From Eunapius fragilis (lineage: Eukaryota; Porifera; Demospongiae; Spongillida; Spongillidae), in assembly GCA_963681505.1 (NCBI GenBank), contig OY811993.1, forward strand, positions 2,514,992-2,578,991: a stretch of 64,000 nucleotides of DNA. Reading direction: 5' to 3'. Shown here piece by piece: positions 55,189 to 64,000 of this stretch. The translations under genes were made by a program, and so were the position numbers. How positions within the stretch are numbered: the stretch's first letter is position 1; each line of letters starts with the position of its first letter. The notes under the pieces are model-generated. The model saw nothing but the letters and a program-made list of their open reading frames with translations. It had not been told where the DNA came from and did no database searches.

Positions 55189-56628
55189 TCAAAGTCGCAC
55201 TACATTGGCGATGGCCGTATTGACTCGGATGTTGGTATGCGCGTCCGGTGAGGGAGTTTGGCCGTAGAGCTCGAATTTCAGCTGCACACCAGGGCGGAAG
55301 CACAGGCAGTGGGTGGAACCGCCAAAATGGAACATGCCTAACTCGTCTCCTTTCCTCAGGTGGTTGCCGGGCTTGACGGTGATCTGGCAACTCGACACCT
55401 CCGCCATCCCCACTGCAATAAAGCACATCAAACCAATGGCAGGATTGTCGGCTTCAATAAAAATAATCGCACGCGTGGCCACCGCGGTTAGGAAGGCTTG
55501 AGAGTTGTTTGGCCCTGCTGTATCAGGATTGTTCGTCAAAAAACTCTGGTACTGGTTCTCCAGGAAATAGGAACCGTTAACCACAAAAGCCTTCCTCACG
55601 GTGCCAGTCACCGGGCTGTGCCAGCGGTGGTAACTCAGGGCACTGAGAAAAGCCTGATATACAGTACCGCCGGCGAACCGGGCACTGTATTTGTCCCAAT
55701 TGAGCATGTTTTCCAGCGAGTAAGGTTGTCCCTTGACCCAGAATGTGTCGGACAGAGCAACATTTTGGCTCAGACTATAGGGCGCCGATTCGCAGGCATT
55801 GACAATGACACTTTCATCATTGGGATGGCTTACTGGCCGGACGCCAAATGCGAACTCGCGGATGAAAAAGGCGTCCCAGGAAGCAAAGCCACTGTACTGA
55901 TCCTGGGGATCCGATTTGAATATCTCCTCAAAGCTGTCGAAAAGGCCGATGTTTTCATCACCAAGGGCTGAGTTGACTGTATCGATAATCCAACTCTTGG
56001 CTGTGTCGCCGAGCCAGGGAATGGTGTGCTCATTGTTCTCAAGAAGGACGTAGCGCGAGGCGGGCGACTCCAGAAACCGCGCCCAGTAATTTAAGATTTT
56101 CTTGAACTGCTGGTTGACTAGGGTATTGGCAAAGAATGCGTACCCCGCAGTTGTAGCCATAGGCCAATCGAGTAGCGCATTGATTGGAAACCCTATCAGC
56201 CCGGCCGGCTGCAACTCGCCATCCGTACTGCTGGTGACGTAACACTCCGGGGCTTTCGTCATGATCACGTTGAGTAAATGCAGGAATTCGGCAAAGTCTT
56301 TGACTTGTGGCTCCCAACCAAGTGGGGTGTAGTTTTCGCGAAAATTGGCCTCGGAAAACATCATCTGAACGTTGCCGAACAGTACGGGGTCTTTGTATAC
56401 CATATCCTCGAATTCCTTGATCGGAGGGATCAGTTCTGACTTGCATCGTCCCGCCTCTTTCCTCAGTTTGCGTATCCAGTTACCAACGTGTCGTGGGTCG
56501 TGTGGCAGCCAACCGCCAGGGCGGGATTTGAATGCACGTTGCTGGGGAGTCCCCTTGACATGGACATGATTGTTAGGCACCGCATGTGTAACATTCAAAC
56601 GTCCTTTTGAAACCGGCGGACGATCCAT
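55189..56628 (-). CDS. Phosphatidylserine-decarboxylase-like enzyme (PSDC/PsiD type), intronless, 479 aa
   Basis: I chose the ATG at 56628 (MDRPPVSKGRLNVTHAV); the frame is open upstream but has no ATG. The N-terminal ~190 residues (GGWLPHDPRHVGNWIRKL, then FHLLNVIM-like region and INALLDWPMATTAGYAFF) match the PSDC domain found with fungal-type members. The decarboxylase domain follows: FASWDAFFIREFAFGVRPV, VNACESAPYSLSQNV, SYHRWHSPVTGTV and GMAEVSSCQITVKPG. The self-cleavage site MFHFGGSTHC has the Gly-Ser-Thr where the chain splits to make the pyruvoyl cofactor. PsiD, an L-tryptophan decarboxylase of mushrooms, has this architecture, so the substrate could be phosphatidylserine or an aromatic amino acid. 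There is no signal peptide or membrane helix, which fits a soluble enzyme. It is intronless and GC-richer than its surroundings, hinting at transfer or retroposition. Confidence 0.8.
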   Translation of the reverse strand: MDRPPVSKGRLNVTHAVPNNHVHVKGTPQQRAFKSRPGGWLPHDPRHVGNWIRKLRKEAGRCKSELIPPIKEFEDMVYKDPVLFGNVQMMFSEANFRENYTPLGWEPQVKDFAEFLHLLNVIMTKAPECYVTSSTDGELQPAGLIGFPINALLDWPMATTAGYAFFANTLVNQQFKKILNYWARFLESPASRYVLLENNEHTIPWLGDTAKSWIIDTVNSALGDENIGLFDSFEEIFKSDPQDQYSGFASWDAFFIREFAFGVRPVSHPNDESVIVNACESAPYSLSQNVALSDTFWVKGQPYSLENMLNWDKYSARFAGGTVYQAFLSALSYHRWHSPVTGTVRKAFVVNGSYFLENQYQSFLTNNPDTAGPNNSQAFLTAVATRAIIFIEADNPAIGLMCFIAVGMAEVSSCQITVKPGNHLRKGDELGMFHFGGSTHCLCFRPGVQLKFELYGQTPSPDAHTNIRVNTAIANVVRL

Positions 56629-57533
56629 TGCAACAAATAATGAAAAGGCCACACCAAAGTACAATAGTTAATTTGTGACGCTGCTCATTTTATACTCGCA
56701 ACGCATTCATGGAGCGGGCCGGCAGAATACCACAAATTTACGCTACGATTCCAAGAACATGCAAAAATCGAGTTTTCAGAATACGATACTATTCTCTTCG
56801 ACGTATAGTACAACTTTCAAGAATGATAGTTTCTCCGATCCAGCACGCCAATTTGGAGATGTATCGGTTATGCTTCTTATCTATTACTCCAAGAATTTTA
56901 AGCCTTGAAACCGGTTGTGTCGGTTAACCAGTTAACCTTGACTTAACGATGCATCAAATCATCTTCTATAATTAAAATACTGTTGCCTGAGCTGTGATGG
57001 AGCACACAGATAGGTACCGTCAGTTCCTGTTTAGATTGATATTTGCCTTCGTAATCGTCTGAAATATTGCATTTAGTGCTCTTTTGTGGTTTTGCACGCA
57101 TTCGTAATGTTTCGCCACTTCATATGTATTTTTCACTTTTAAATGTTCCAAATGGACTGGTAGAACATGCCAACATCACCCAAATCACTTTTTAAAAATT
57201 ATTTCCTTTGATGCTGTATGCATGACACAACATCATGCGGTTTCCTATCTTATCGCTATTTTTGTAGTTTTAGTTTTAAAATGTTGGATCTCGCTGTTCA
57301 TATTATGTAAGGAATCGTTACATGCAGATACAAGTAGTCCAATCAGTTCTGAGTAATTTGGCTGAGTCAAAAGTTCATCAGCTTACCTGCAAGCTTGTAT
57401 AAATAGCGTCCTCGATTTAGGACATCTGCGGAGGCTGGAGATTAAAGATTAAACGCGAGCCTTTTTTTTTCGATAGGGACCGGGCCTGATAATTTACGGT
57501 ATATGTGTACGCAGTATGACAGCGTGTATGGCC
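56629..57533. other. 5' flank of the decarboxylase-like gene; no other gene seen
   Basis: The promoter should lie in the first few hundred bases above 56628 (minus strand). No TATA box or other clear element is apparent. The rest is AT-rich. Confidence 0.4.
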
Positions 57534-57730
57534 GATCAACAAGAGGTTGCCATTGTCATAATGAAGTACCTTAAAGTGAAACTCAATAATGAACATGAGC
57601 TAACAATGAAAATTTCTCGTGTACTACGTACGGTAAAGTTTTGCTTTCCTTCCTTCCATAAATATTGGCATTCATAGTAGTGTAACCGCTTCAAACGCTA
57701 CGTGTACTTTCAGTTGCATTAGCGGTGTTA
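57534..57730 (+). repeat. ~197-bp repeat, copy 1
   Basis: It runs from gatcaacaagaggttgccat to ttgcattagcggtgtt. It is nearly identical to 63803-64000; I saw one substitution (cgtgtacta versus cgtgcacta) and a 2-bp indel (tagtgtaacc versus tagtatagtgtaacc). Confidence 0.85.
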
Positions 57731-58110
57731 GGTAGAAACGCAAAAATAACTGATGCTTGCAGTTGCGACATAGAAACATGCCTATAAACCAGATCATGAT
57801 CTCCCAAATATATGCATGTGTGTACATGTACGTGCACTTCGATACGTCAGGTTTTAAGTTCATTAGAGTATCAACGCATGGGTGTGTGTGTGTGTGTTTT
57901 TTTTTTTTTTTTGTGCGTATATACAGTAGCGGTCAAAAAATAAAGTACACGTAACATTTGCGTAGCGTTAGCGTCGCACGCAACTAACGTTGACGTACAG
58001 TTTGCGTGGGACTAGCGTAGCGTTTTGGGAACGTAGCGTTTGAGGAACGTGGCGTTTTTATGGAACGTACCGTTTTTATCGAACGTAGCGTTTTATAGAG
58101 ACTACGGCCT
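57731..58110 (+). repeat. TG/T tracts and short aacgtagcgttt repeats
   Basis: A TG run and T-run lie at 57881-57912. tacagtagcggtcaaaaaat at ~57923 has the look of a Tc1-type terminus, but no partner was found. Then ~20-bp degenerate repeats of (g)gaacgtagcgttt follow at 57960-58095. Confidence 0.5.
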
Positions 58111-61100
58111 AAAGTAAAATTTTCTGCTGCTTGCATCATACATTTGTAACACAGTGGAATGGTGTTCAAGCTATAAACAATTGCGCGATTCACTACTATT
58201 TCAAGGGGCATGAGTCTACCAATAAATGTTAATGAAAGAGGTTCTTCCCCCTCCCTCTTTTCCGTTAGGTATCGTCCCCGCCTCCCTCCCTCCCGTATTG
58301 TGCAAGACATGGCCTGCAATTGCGGGCATGGATTTGATCCATAATAAAATTATTGTACATGGCGTCTATGGGCAATCGCGCACAATTTAGTACCAAAGAC
58401 TGGGAGTAGAGCACTTAAACCTAAATAGGATACAGGAAAAAAATAGCATGTAAATTTTAAAACGTGCACCCATCCCTTTCAAAACGGAGTTTTGTCTCAT
58501 TGCATACATGTACATTGATTAATACGTCATAACGTTGACCAAATAAACTTTGTTACCCGTTGTGGCCTGGTGTATGTACAGCATTAATACCTCTGCATAC
58601 GTTACCACTGTCCGGCCAGGCTTATAGGACAGCATATATGTATGCGGCTGCGCATGCACACCAGAGTATGTTCGAACTTGCATCTTTCCTTGGTACTTGC
58701 ATGTACGTTGCGTCAGAGATGTTATCCCTGGTTGTGTTACGATCAGCTATATGAGTATCACACAGCAACTGTCATCACCAGGCTAGCTATTATACGAATG
58801 GTATTATACGCAAGGAAAATATGCGTTCTTTGCCGCCATCTCTGTGAAGATCACGCGTGTTGGAGTTCGAAAGCACGAATTGTGGGAACAACTTCCCACC
58901 GCATGTGCGCTCCATATGAGTGCGCTCACCTGTTTTTTATTGCCCTCCCCCCCCCCCCCCCCCCCCACCCCCCCAACCCCCATCCCCCCAACCGTCTCAC
59001 TCTTAATATACATAGCTAAAGGAGCGGTGACGTAGCACGATGATGATACGAAAAATGAGCGAACGCAACGAATATGTGCCGAAGTGGCAGTAAATAGCGG
59101 CTGCATGGAGCTTCGTCCTCCACTGTTTCATTCATTAGCCACGCCCAAAGCATGAACCTCTCCCCTTTGGCCCCCCCCCCCCCCCCCTCCCCCCCTCTTC
59201 CTCCCTAGCCCCGTCACAAAATAATTTCTGGAGTGTTGTAAAGTGAAAGGTGTGGCATGGAAGTTAATCCCACTCCCAGTTATCTCCTGAATGATGAATT
59301 ATTAACTATTATTAACTAAGATCAAAACTGAGCATAATTTATAATGCTTAGCCTCGAGACCCTGCCCCTTTAGCCCCACCCCCTCTGCACTCAAGTGTGT
59401 GTGATGGCAGTGAAGATGATGCTGTCAGGTGGTAGAAATATTGAAGTGGCATATACCCCAACTCATGCATTACATGTATGCTATATACCTACTCAATGTT
59501 CCTGAGTAGCTGTCCATTGCAGCAGGTAGTTGACAAGCCCCTCCCCACCCCCCACCCCCCCACTCCCTCCTTCCCTACCTGAGCTACCTAAACTTCAGAG
59601 TAGGGGGTCGGTCCAGAAATTTTTTTGCAATGGGGGGGCGGGGGGGGCAAAGAGGAGGAAGGGGTGCATAATTGTAATGCTTTGGGCATGGGTAACTAAT
59701 AGTTGGAAGGGATGTGGGTAAAGCCTGAGCCGCTTTATACATTGCACATGTTTGTAGCATCAGCACGACATACATCAGCACGACATACATCAGCTGCGAG
59801 TATTTAGTCCTTACTTGATGGGGGGGTGGGGATGGGGGTGGAGATGGGGGTTGGGAAGGGGGGTGGAGGGGTATACTGCTGTATCGGTGGTATCCATGTT
59901 CCTGAGAGGGAAACCATTCACTGTCCACACAAAAGCCAGTTGGGATGTATAATCCTCCCCCCCCCCCCCCCCCCCACCTTTAACATATGCATATTACCAT
60001 GCTACAACATTATTTCTATTCCTCCAGCAATAATATTTTCTCATAGTCTGTGATGTTTAGCTAGCATGGCAATATGCAGCAGGGCAGGGGGAGGGGACTG
60101 CTGACTTAAAATTGCTATTATCTGATCCCAGCAATGGACAGTGAATATTTACCCCCATAGGTAGCATGGCAATATATGGTAGAGGGAAAGAGGGGGGGGA
60201 CTGTTCAATCTATGTCCCTGAGTAGGGGAAACCCTTCACCATGGTTAAAGTCATGTTCAATAGTAACACAATTGTGTGCCCCACCCCTTATATGGCTACA
60301 TTGCCATCCTGCCAACTCCAGATACGGTTGCAGTGTAGTTAATTCTTAGTGGTTGGCATGAGCCACAACCCCTAAGGCTGTTCTGATATGACATTGCCGA
60401 AGTCACTGAGGGTGCCAGAAAAGATCTGCCTGTGCTAACCTCGCTCAAAAATGCCGCATGTCTCAATGTCATTTAAACTTGTCAGTGCATATGCCCTTAA
60501 GATAATTATTAATAACAACTTTTAATTAGTCAATAACCATACAACTATATGAAATAAGTGTGTTCACAAGAAGGCAATACGAATGGAACTACAGAGTTTC
60601 ACAATGCAAACACTCATAGCTTCTAAGAACAGCTGCACAGGATTTCTCATTTCTTCATTGCCATAGTGGATGATAATCTATTGAATGGGAAAAGGGGTTA
60701 ATGAAATGGTTCCCAATGGCATGGGCAACATGTCAAACCCCACACACATGCACATGCACACACGCGCAAATACACGCACACACACACACACCACGCACAT
60801 ACACACATGCACACAACCCCAAGTAGGTCCAGTACAAACCAATGTGTCAATGTCAAGCTGGAGTGATTGTGGGGGACGGAGAAGGAACACACACTCCTTA
60901 CTCATTCTTTCAGTGCAGAATACTAATAGATACTGGGGGGGTCAACAAGTTTGCAAAATGGTCAATGCCCTTCCCTTGCAGGGCTGAAGGATTGGGTAGA
61001 ACGATGGTGGGTGTGGACATCTGGGAACGAATGGTGGTGTAAAGTGCAGAATGGATTATCTTATAGTTCCTCTCCTACATGCACACATCAGCATGTCTGC

Positions 61101-62335
61101 ATTGCCACCGTACCCTGGGCTTACAAGAGTACAGGGAATACTGTTATACATTAGATGAGTAGGAAGTTAATTTAAAGGCATGGCATGGGACAAATACATA
61201 GGCATGCCTATAGCGGAGGGGGGGGGGGATCTGACCTCAATTTTTAACCTATGCACAAACTTTCCACAGATGTTAACTACTTTCTTCCTCCCCCCCCCCC
61301 ACCTTTATAAAGGTTAGTGGGGCAATGGCCCCTTACAATAAACGTGTGGGGGCCCTGTGCTGCCTACACTACTGCACATTTATCCTGAGGTTTCCAATCT
61401 GAACAACCAGGAGACCTGGGTGCTGTATTTGTCAACCCAGTTTGGCTGCTGTCACTGGTCATGCATGTGCAGCAGGTGTCAGTACGATGTTTTGGGTGGG
61501 CTGGTACATCACACACACACACACACGCTAACACACACAAACACGCACGCACACACACAAGAAAGTACATAGAGGTGGAACACATTCAATAGCCATCATG
61601 ATAAAACAAATGTAAGATGCAAATATAAAAGTATAATTGTGAAAGGTACTATTACTATTTTAACCAAAGTGTTTTCTCAGACTAGCTGCCAAAGGTGAAC
61701 TCCCATGACCTCATTCTTATTCATTTCAATCACATTACCCTTATAATCTGATCATACCTGTAGGGGTGGATGGTGGGTACATGCAGTAAATTAGCGTACT
61801 GCCTCTACACCTCCTGTATATTTATATGTCCCAACCCCCTCCTCCCCTCTGAAGGACTTATTCCAATCCCCTCCTCCCCTACGAAAGGCAGAGTGCCTCA
61901 CACGTGCTCTCCTGCACTAAGCCATTCAGTATGGGAGGAGGGGATTGGGACACACACAGTGCTTAGAGATGGAACTCACAACCATAGCAACCTTGTTATA
62001 GGTCATCCACCATCAGTGCAGTTGTCAGTATGATATTTGGGTGGTCACAATAAGCTTCTCTTCATACCTAGCAAGCTGGGAGATACCATATCCCTGTACA
62101 TGTAATAAAAAATAGAGACCTCAAAACAAAGACAAGTATCCACAATCAGATAAAGTACATGACATAGGCAGCTGGAACAGACAAATACATAACAATAGGC
62201 TTTGGATATGAATATGATATTAACAAAACAGTAGTTCCATAAGCTCAAAAACCATTTCAAACACTCAGGGCTCTTTTTTTTCTTGACCCTTTGCACTATT
62301 GGAATGTTTATCACAAGCAAAGGACAAATTGGGCT
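58111..62335. other. Low-complexity DNA without recognised genes
   Basis: Poly-C runs (58947-58968, 59169-59188, 59957-59976, 61289-61300), G-rich tracts (59630-59660, 59820-59870, 61209-61219) and CA tracts (60739-60815, 61511-61560) dominate. ccaatcccctcctccc (61864-61879) and gggaggaggggattgg (61934-61949) are inverted copies about 55 bp apart. Several frames are open only because of these tracts. None has a recognised domain. Confidence 0.5.
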
Positions 62336-62339
62336 CTTT

Positions 62340-62882
62340 TTTGTCAGCTAGGCTCCGTAACCTCTCACACTCTTGGAGAGTTCACCACACCCACAGGGCT
62401 CGTTTGTGTCGGCTACGTTCCTTAACCCCTCTCACTCCTGGAGAGTTCACCACACCCACAGGGCTCTTTTCTGTTGGCTACGTTCCTTAACCCCTCACAC
62501 TCCTGCTAGAATGTTCACCACACCCACTGGGTTCTTTTTTGTTCGCTATGTTACTTAACCCCTCACACTCCTGGAAAGTACACAACACCCACAGGGCTCT
62601 TTAGTGTCGGCTATGCTCCTTAACCCCTCACACTCCTGGAGAGTACAACACACCCACAGGGCTTTTTTGTCGGCTAGGCTCCTTAACCCCTTAAACTCCT
62701 GGAAAGTACCCACACCCACAGGGCTCTTTTGTGTCAGCTACGCTCCTTAACCCCTCACACTCCTGGAGAGTACAACACACCCACAGGGCTCTTTTTGTCG
62801 GCTATGCTCCTTAACCCTTCACACTCCTGGAAAGTACACAACACCCACAGGGCTCTTTTTTGTTGGCTACACTCCTTAACCC
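62340..62882 (+). repeat. ~64-bp tandem satellite, about 8-9 copies
   Basis: The unit holds ttaacccctcacactcctgg, agagtacacaacacccacag and ggctcttttgtgtcggctac. Copies vary at the agagt/aaagt and tcacc/acaac positions. The array stops at the foldback starting 62884. Confidence 0.85.
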
Positions 62883-62883
62883 C

Positions 62884-63029
62884 TCCTCCGTTTGGCATTA
62901 GCTTGTTCGATCACCCCATGCAGGCACGCCAATTAACTCCCCTGAGCCTCGCTGTTCAGTGTGATTCTTCAAGTGAAGTTAATTGGCGTGCCTGGGGTGA
63001 TCGAACAAGCTAATGCCAAACGAAGGAGG
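62884..63029. repeat. Foldback with ~55-bp arms and 38-bp loop
   Basis: The left arm 62884-62938 (tcctccgtttggcattagct ... ggcacgccaattaact) and right arm 62977-63029 (agttaattggcgtgcc ... ctaatgccaaacgaaggagg) are inverted. There is a 4-bp length difference (atgcagg versus gg region) and one substitution. Confidence 0.85.
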
Positions 63030-63305
63030 ATGAATACTGACGTTGAGACAGACCGGGAAGGTACCGCTGCCAGACTTCTGGATACAATTCCTAGCGTATC
63101 GTTATCAGCCTCAGGTATTAATATTAACGAACATTTTCCGTCCTTCGGCGATTTTAAAGACCTACTAATGTCCAGGAATAATGCTATGTTAGTAATGTTA
63201 CCTCACGTGAATAAAGACCTTGTTGATTGCCTGGATCTCAGTGACATAGCGCAGAAGTTTTGTTCCTCAAATGAAAGGAGAAGTACCTTTTTTAGAAAAT
63301 TTTAG
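63007..63305 (+). other. Unassigned open frame after the foldback
   Basis: The frame reads NAKRRRMNTDVETDREGTAA and then DTIPSVSLSASGININEHFP, ending FCSSNERRSTFFRKF. It has a natural-looking composition, including a Lys/Arg-rich start, but no recognised domain. The upstream end runs into the foldback, so if it is real it is an exon or fragment. Confidence 0.25.
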
Positions 63306-63510
63306 TAACCAAGCTGAATACACATATTTTTTCATTCATGGATCATTTTTAAAAATTAAAAAGTTGGCCCCCCCAATCCTAAAATCGTTCCTACGCCACG
63401 GTATCAGCAGCTCATTTAGCTCAGTACATGGAACACCAGAGCACTGAATGACACAAGGTGCTCTGAACTAGGCTGGTTATGTGTGCTGAAGCCATGCAGA
63501 GTGACTTATA
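63306..63510. other. Spacer with MITE-end-like string
   Basis: ccccaatcctaaaatcgttc followed by ctacgccacgg (63373-63402) resembles the right end of a hAT-like MITE, but the left end was not found. Confidence 0.35.
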
Positions 63511-63721
63511 CACTGCATGAAAGTTTGGATTTACAATATACTACTGTTCAAATGTGGTGCAAATGTGTATTTAAATATTGTATATGTGAAATTTCCTCTA
63601 TAGTAAATGAATCCTTTATATTTACTATGGTGTTGATGTCACATATACCATATTTACTAACACATTTGCACCATATTTGATCAGTAGTAAATATATTGTA
63701 AATCCAAACTCTCATGCAGTG
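63511..63721. mobile_element. CACTA-type MITE, 211 bp, foldback
   Basis: The left end is CACTGCATGAAAGTTTGG then ATTTACAATAT. The right end read inward is CACTGCATGAGAGTTTGG then ATTTACAATAT. The two halves stay similar almost to the centre (gtgcaaatgtgt, atatgtga). The pattern CACTGnATGAAA...ATTTAC is that of the CACTA-1 left TIR (33345), and the internal GTAAAT repeats are the same motif. The flanking triplets (ata and tta) match in two of three positions, so the duplication is decayed or misjudged. Confidence 0.75.
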
Positions 63722-63802
63722 TTAAGCATGTCTTAAGCATGTCTTGCCATCCCACTGCAGTGCTCAACGTCCTGTGCCACAGCTGCATTCGTGTGCGCAG
63801 GT
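63722..63802. other. Short spacer
   Basis: Contains a doublet of taagcatgtc. No gene. Confidence 0.4.
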
Positions 63803-64000
63803 GATCAACAAGAGGTTGCCATTGTCATAATGAAGTACCTTAAAGTGAAACTCAATAATGAACATGAGCTAACAATGAAAATTTCTCGTGCACTACGTAC
63901 GGTAAAGTTTTGCTTTCCTTCCTTCCATAAATATTGGCATTCATAGTATAGTGTAACCGCTTCAAACGCTACGTGTACTTTCAGTTGCATTAGCGGTGTT
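63803..64000 (+). repeat. ~197-bp repeat, copy 2 (runs to the window edge)
   Basis: Near-identical to 57534-57730. It may extend beyond the window. The two copies are about 6.3 kb apart in direct orientation and have no recognisable coding content between them. Confidence 0.85.

Noticed and set aside
55498..55971. Plus-strand 157-residue frame
   Set aside because: Antisense shadow of the decarboxylase-like gene, without motifs.
57923..57952. Tc1-type terminus (cagtagcggtcaaaaaataa)
   Set aside because: No inverted partner or transposase nearby.
60678..60905. Cys/Val-rich minus-strand frame
   Set aside because: Derived from a CA microsatellite at 60739-60815.

Overview
The window looks like a repeat-rich piece of an animal nuclear genome. 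It is AT-rich, has introns with GT-AG borders, is full of simple repeats (TG/CA, AAT, poly-G/C runs) and carries many eukaryotic transposon families. The mix (animal-type CACTA/EnSpm, P-element/THAP9-like, ZMYM1/TTF-type hAT, piggyBac, Tc1, and a protein with YKADPEKK repeats) reminds me of sponge or other early-branching marine invertebrate genomes. That assignment is inference. I see no bacterial operons, tRNA, rRNA or CRISPR.

Layout. 1-5 kb: a frameshifted low-complexity repeat gene and unassigned DNA. 5-9.2 kb: a Tc1/mariner copy cut in two by a hAT element. 9.3-12.3 kb: an interval bounded by 60-bp inverted repeats, holding a broken NTPase-like reading frame. 13.2-16.7 kb: a piggyBac element with TTAA duplications, terminal inverted repeats and a decayed transposase. 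16.8-25.8 kb: a Pro/Thr-rich coding fragment, satellites, a ZMYM1-type hAT fragment, a decayed transposase-like gene of an unnamed family, and foldback/G-rich repeats. 26.5-27.7 kb: a 1.17-kb hAT derivative with a perfect 8-bp target duplication. 28.3-30.9 kb: a P-element-like transposase with two nonsense codons. 31.7-33.2 kb: a Gypsy-like gag/protease/RT fragment.

33.3-54.5 kb is the core of the window. Two full-length CACTA/EnSpm elements (33345-43189 and 46836-54481) each have matched TIRs and a 3-bp target duplication. Both have the same plan: terminus, a multi-exon basic/coiled-coil gene, a ~150-bp head-to-head promoter, a two-exon intact TNP2 transposase, a tandem satellite array, terminus. 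The satellites (about 152 and 164 bp units) look unrelated except for one identical 14-bp core, GATATTCTAATTAG, in the same orientation relative to TNP2. Between the two elements lies a reverse transcriptase/endonuclease retroelement with (AAT)n tails and a 5'-truncated second copy. A 211-bp MITE at 63.5 kb carries termini like those of the first CACTA.

54.5-64 kb: an intact intronless gene for a phosphatidylserine-decarboxylase-like enzyme of the fungal/PsiD type (55189-56628), the best candidate for a non-transposon gene here. Low-complexity DNA, a ~64-bp satellite, a 55-bp-arm foldback and a ~197-bp direct repeat shared between 57.5 and 63.8 kb follow.

All calls come from reading the sequence by eye. 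Splice sites, TIRs and TSDs were checked base by base where exact coordinates are given. Family names rest on recognised motifs, without database searches.
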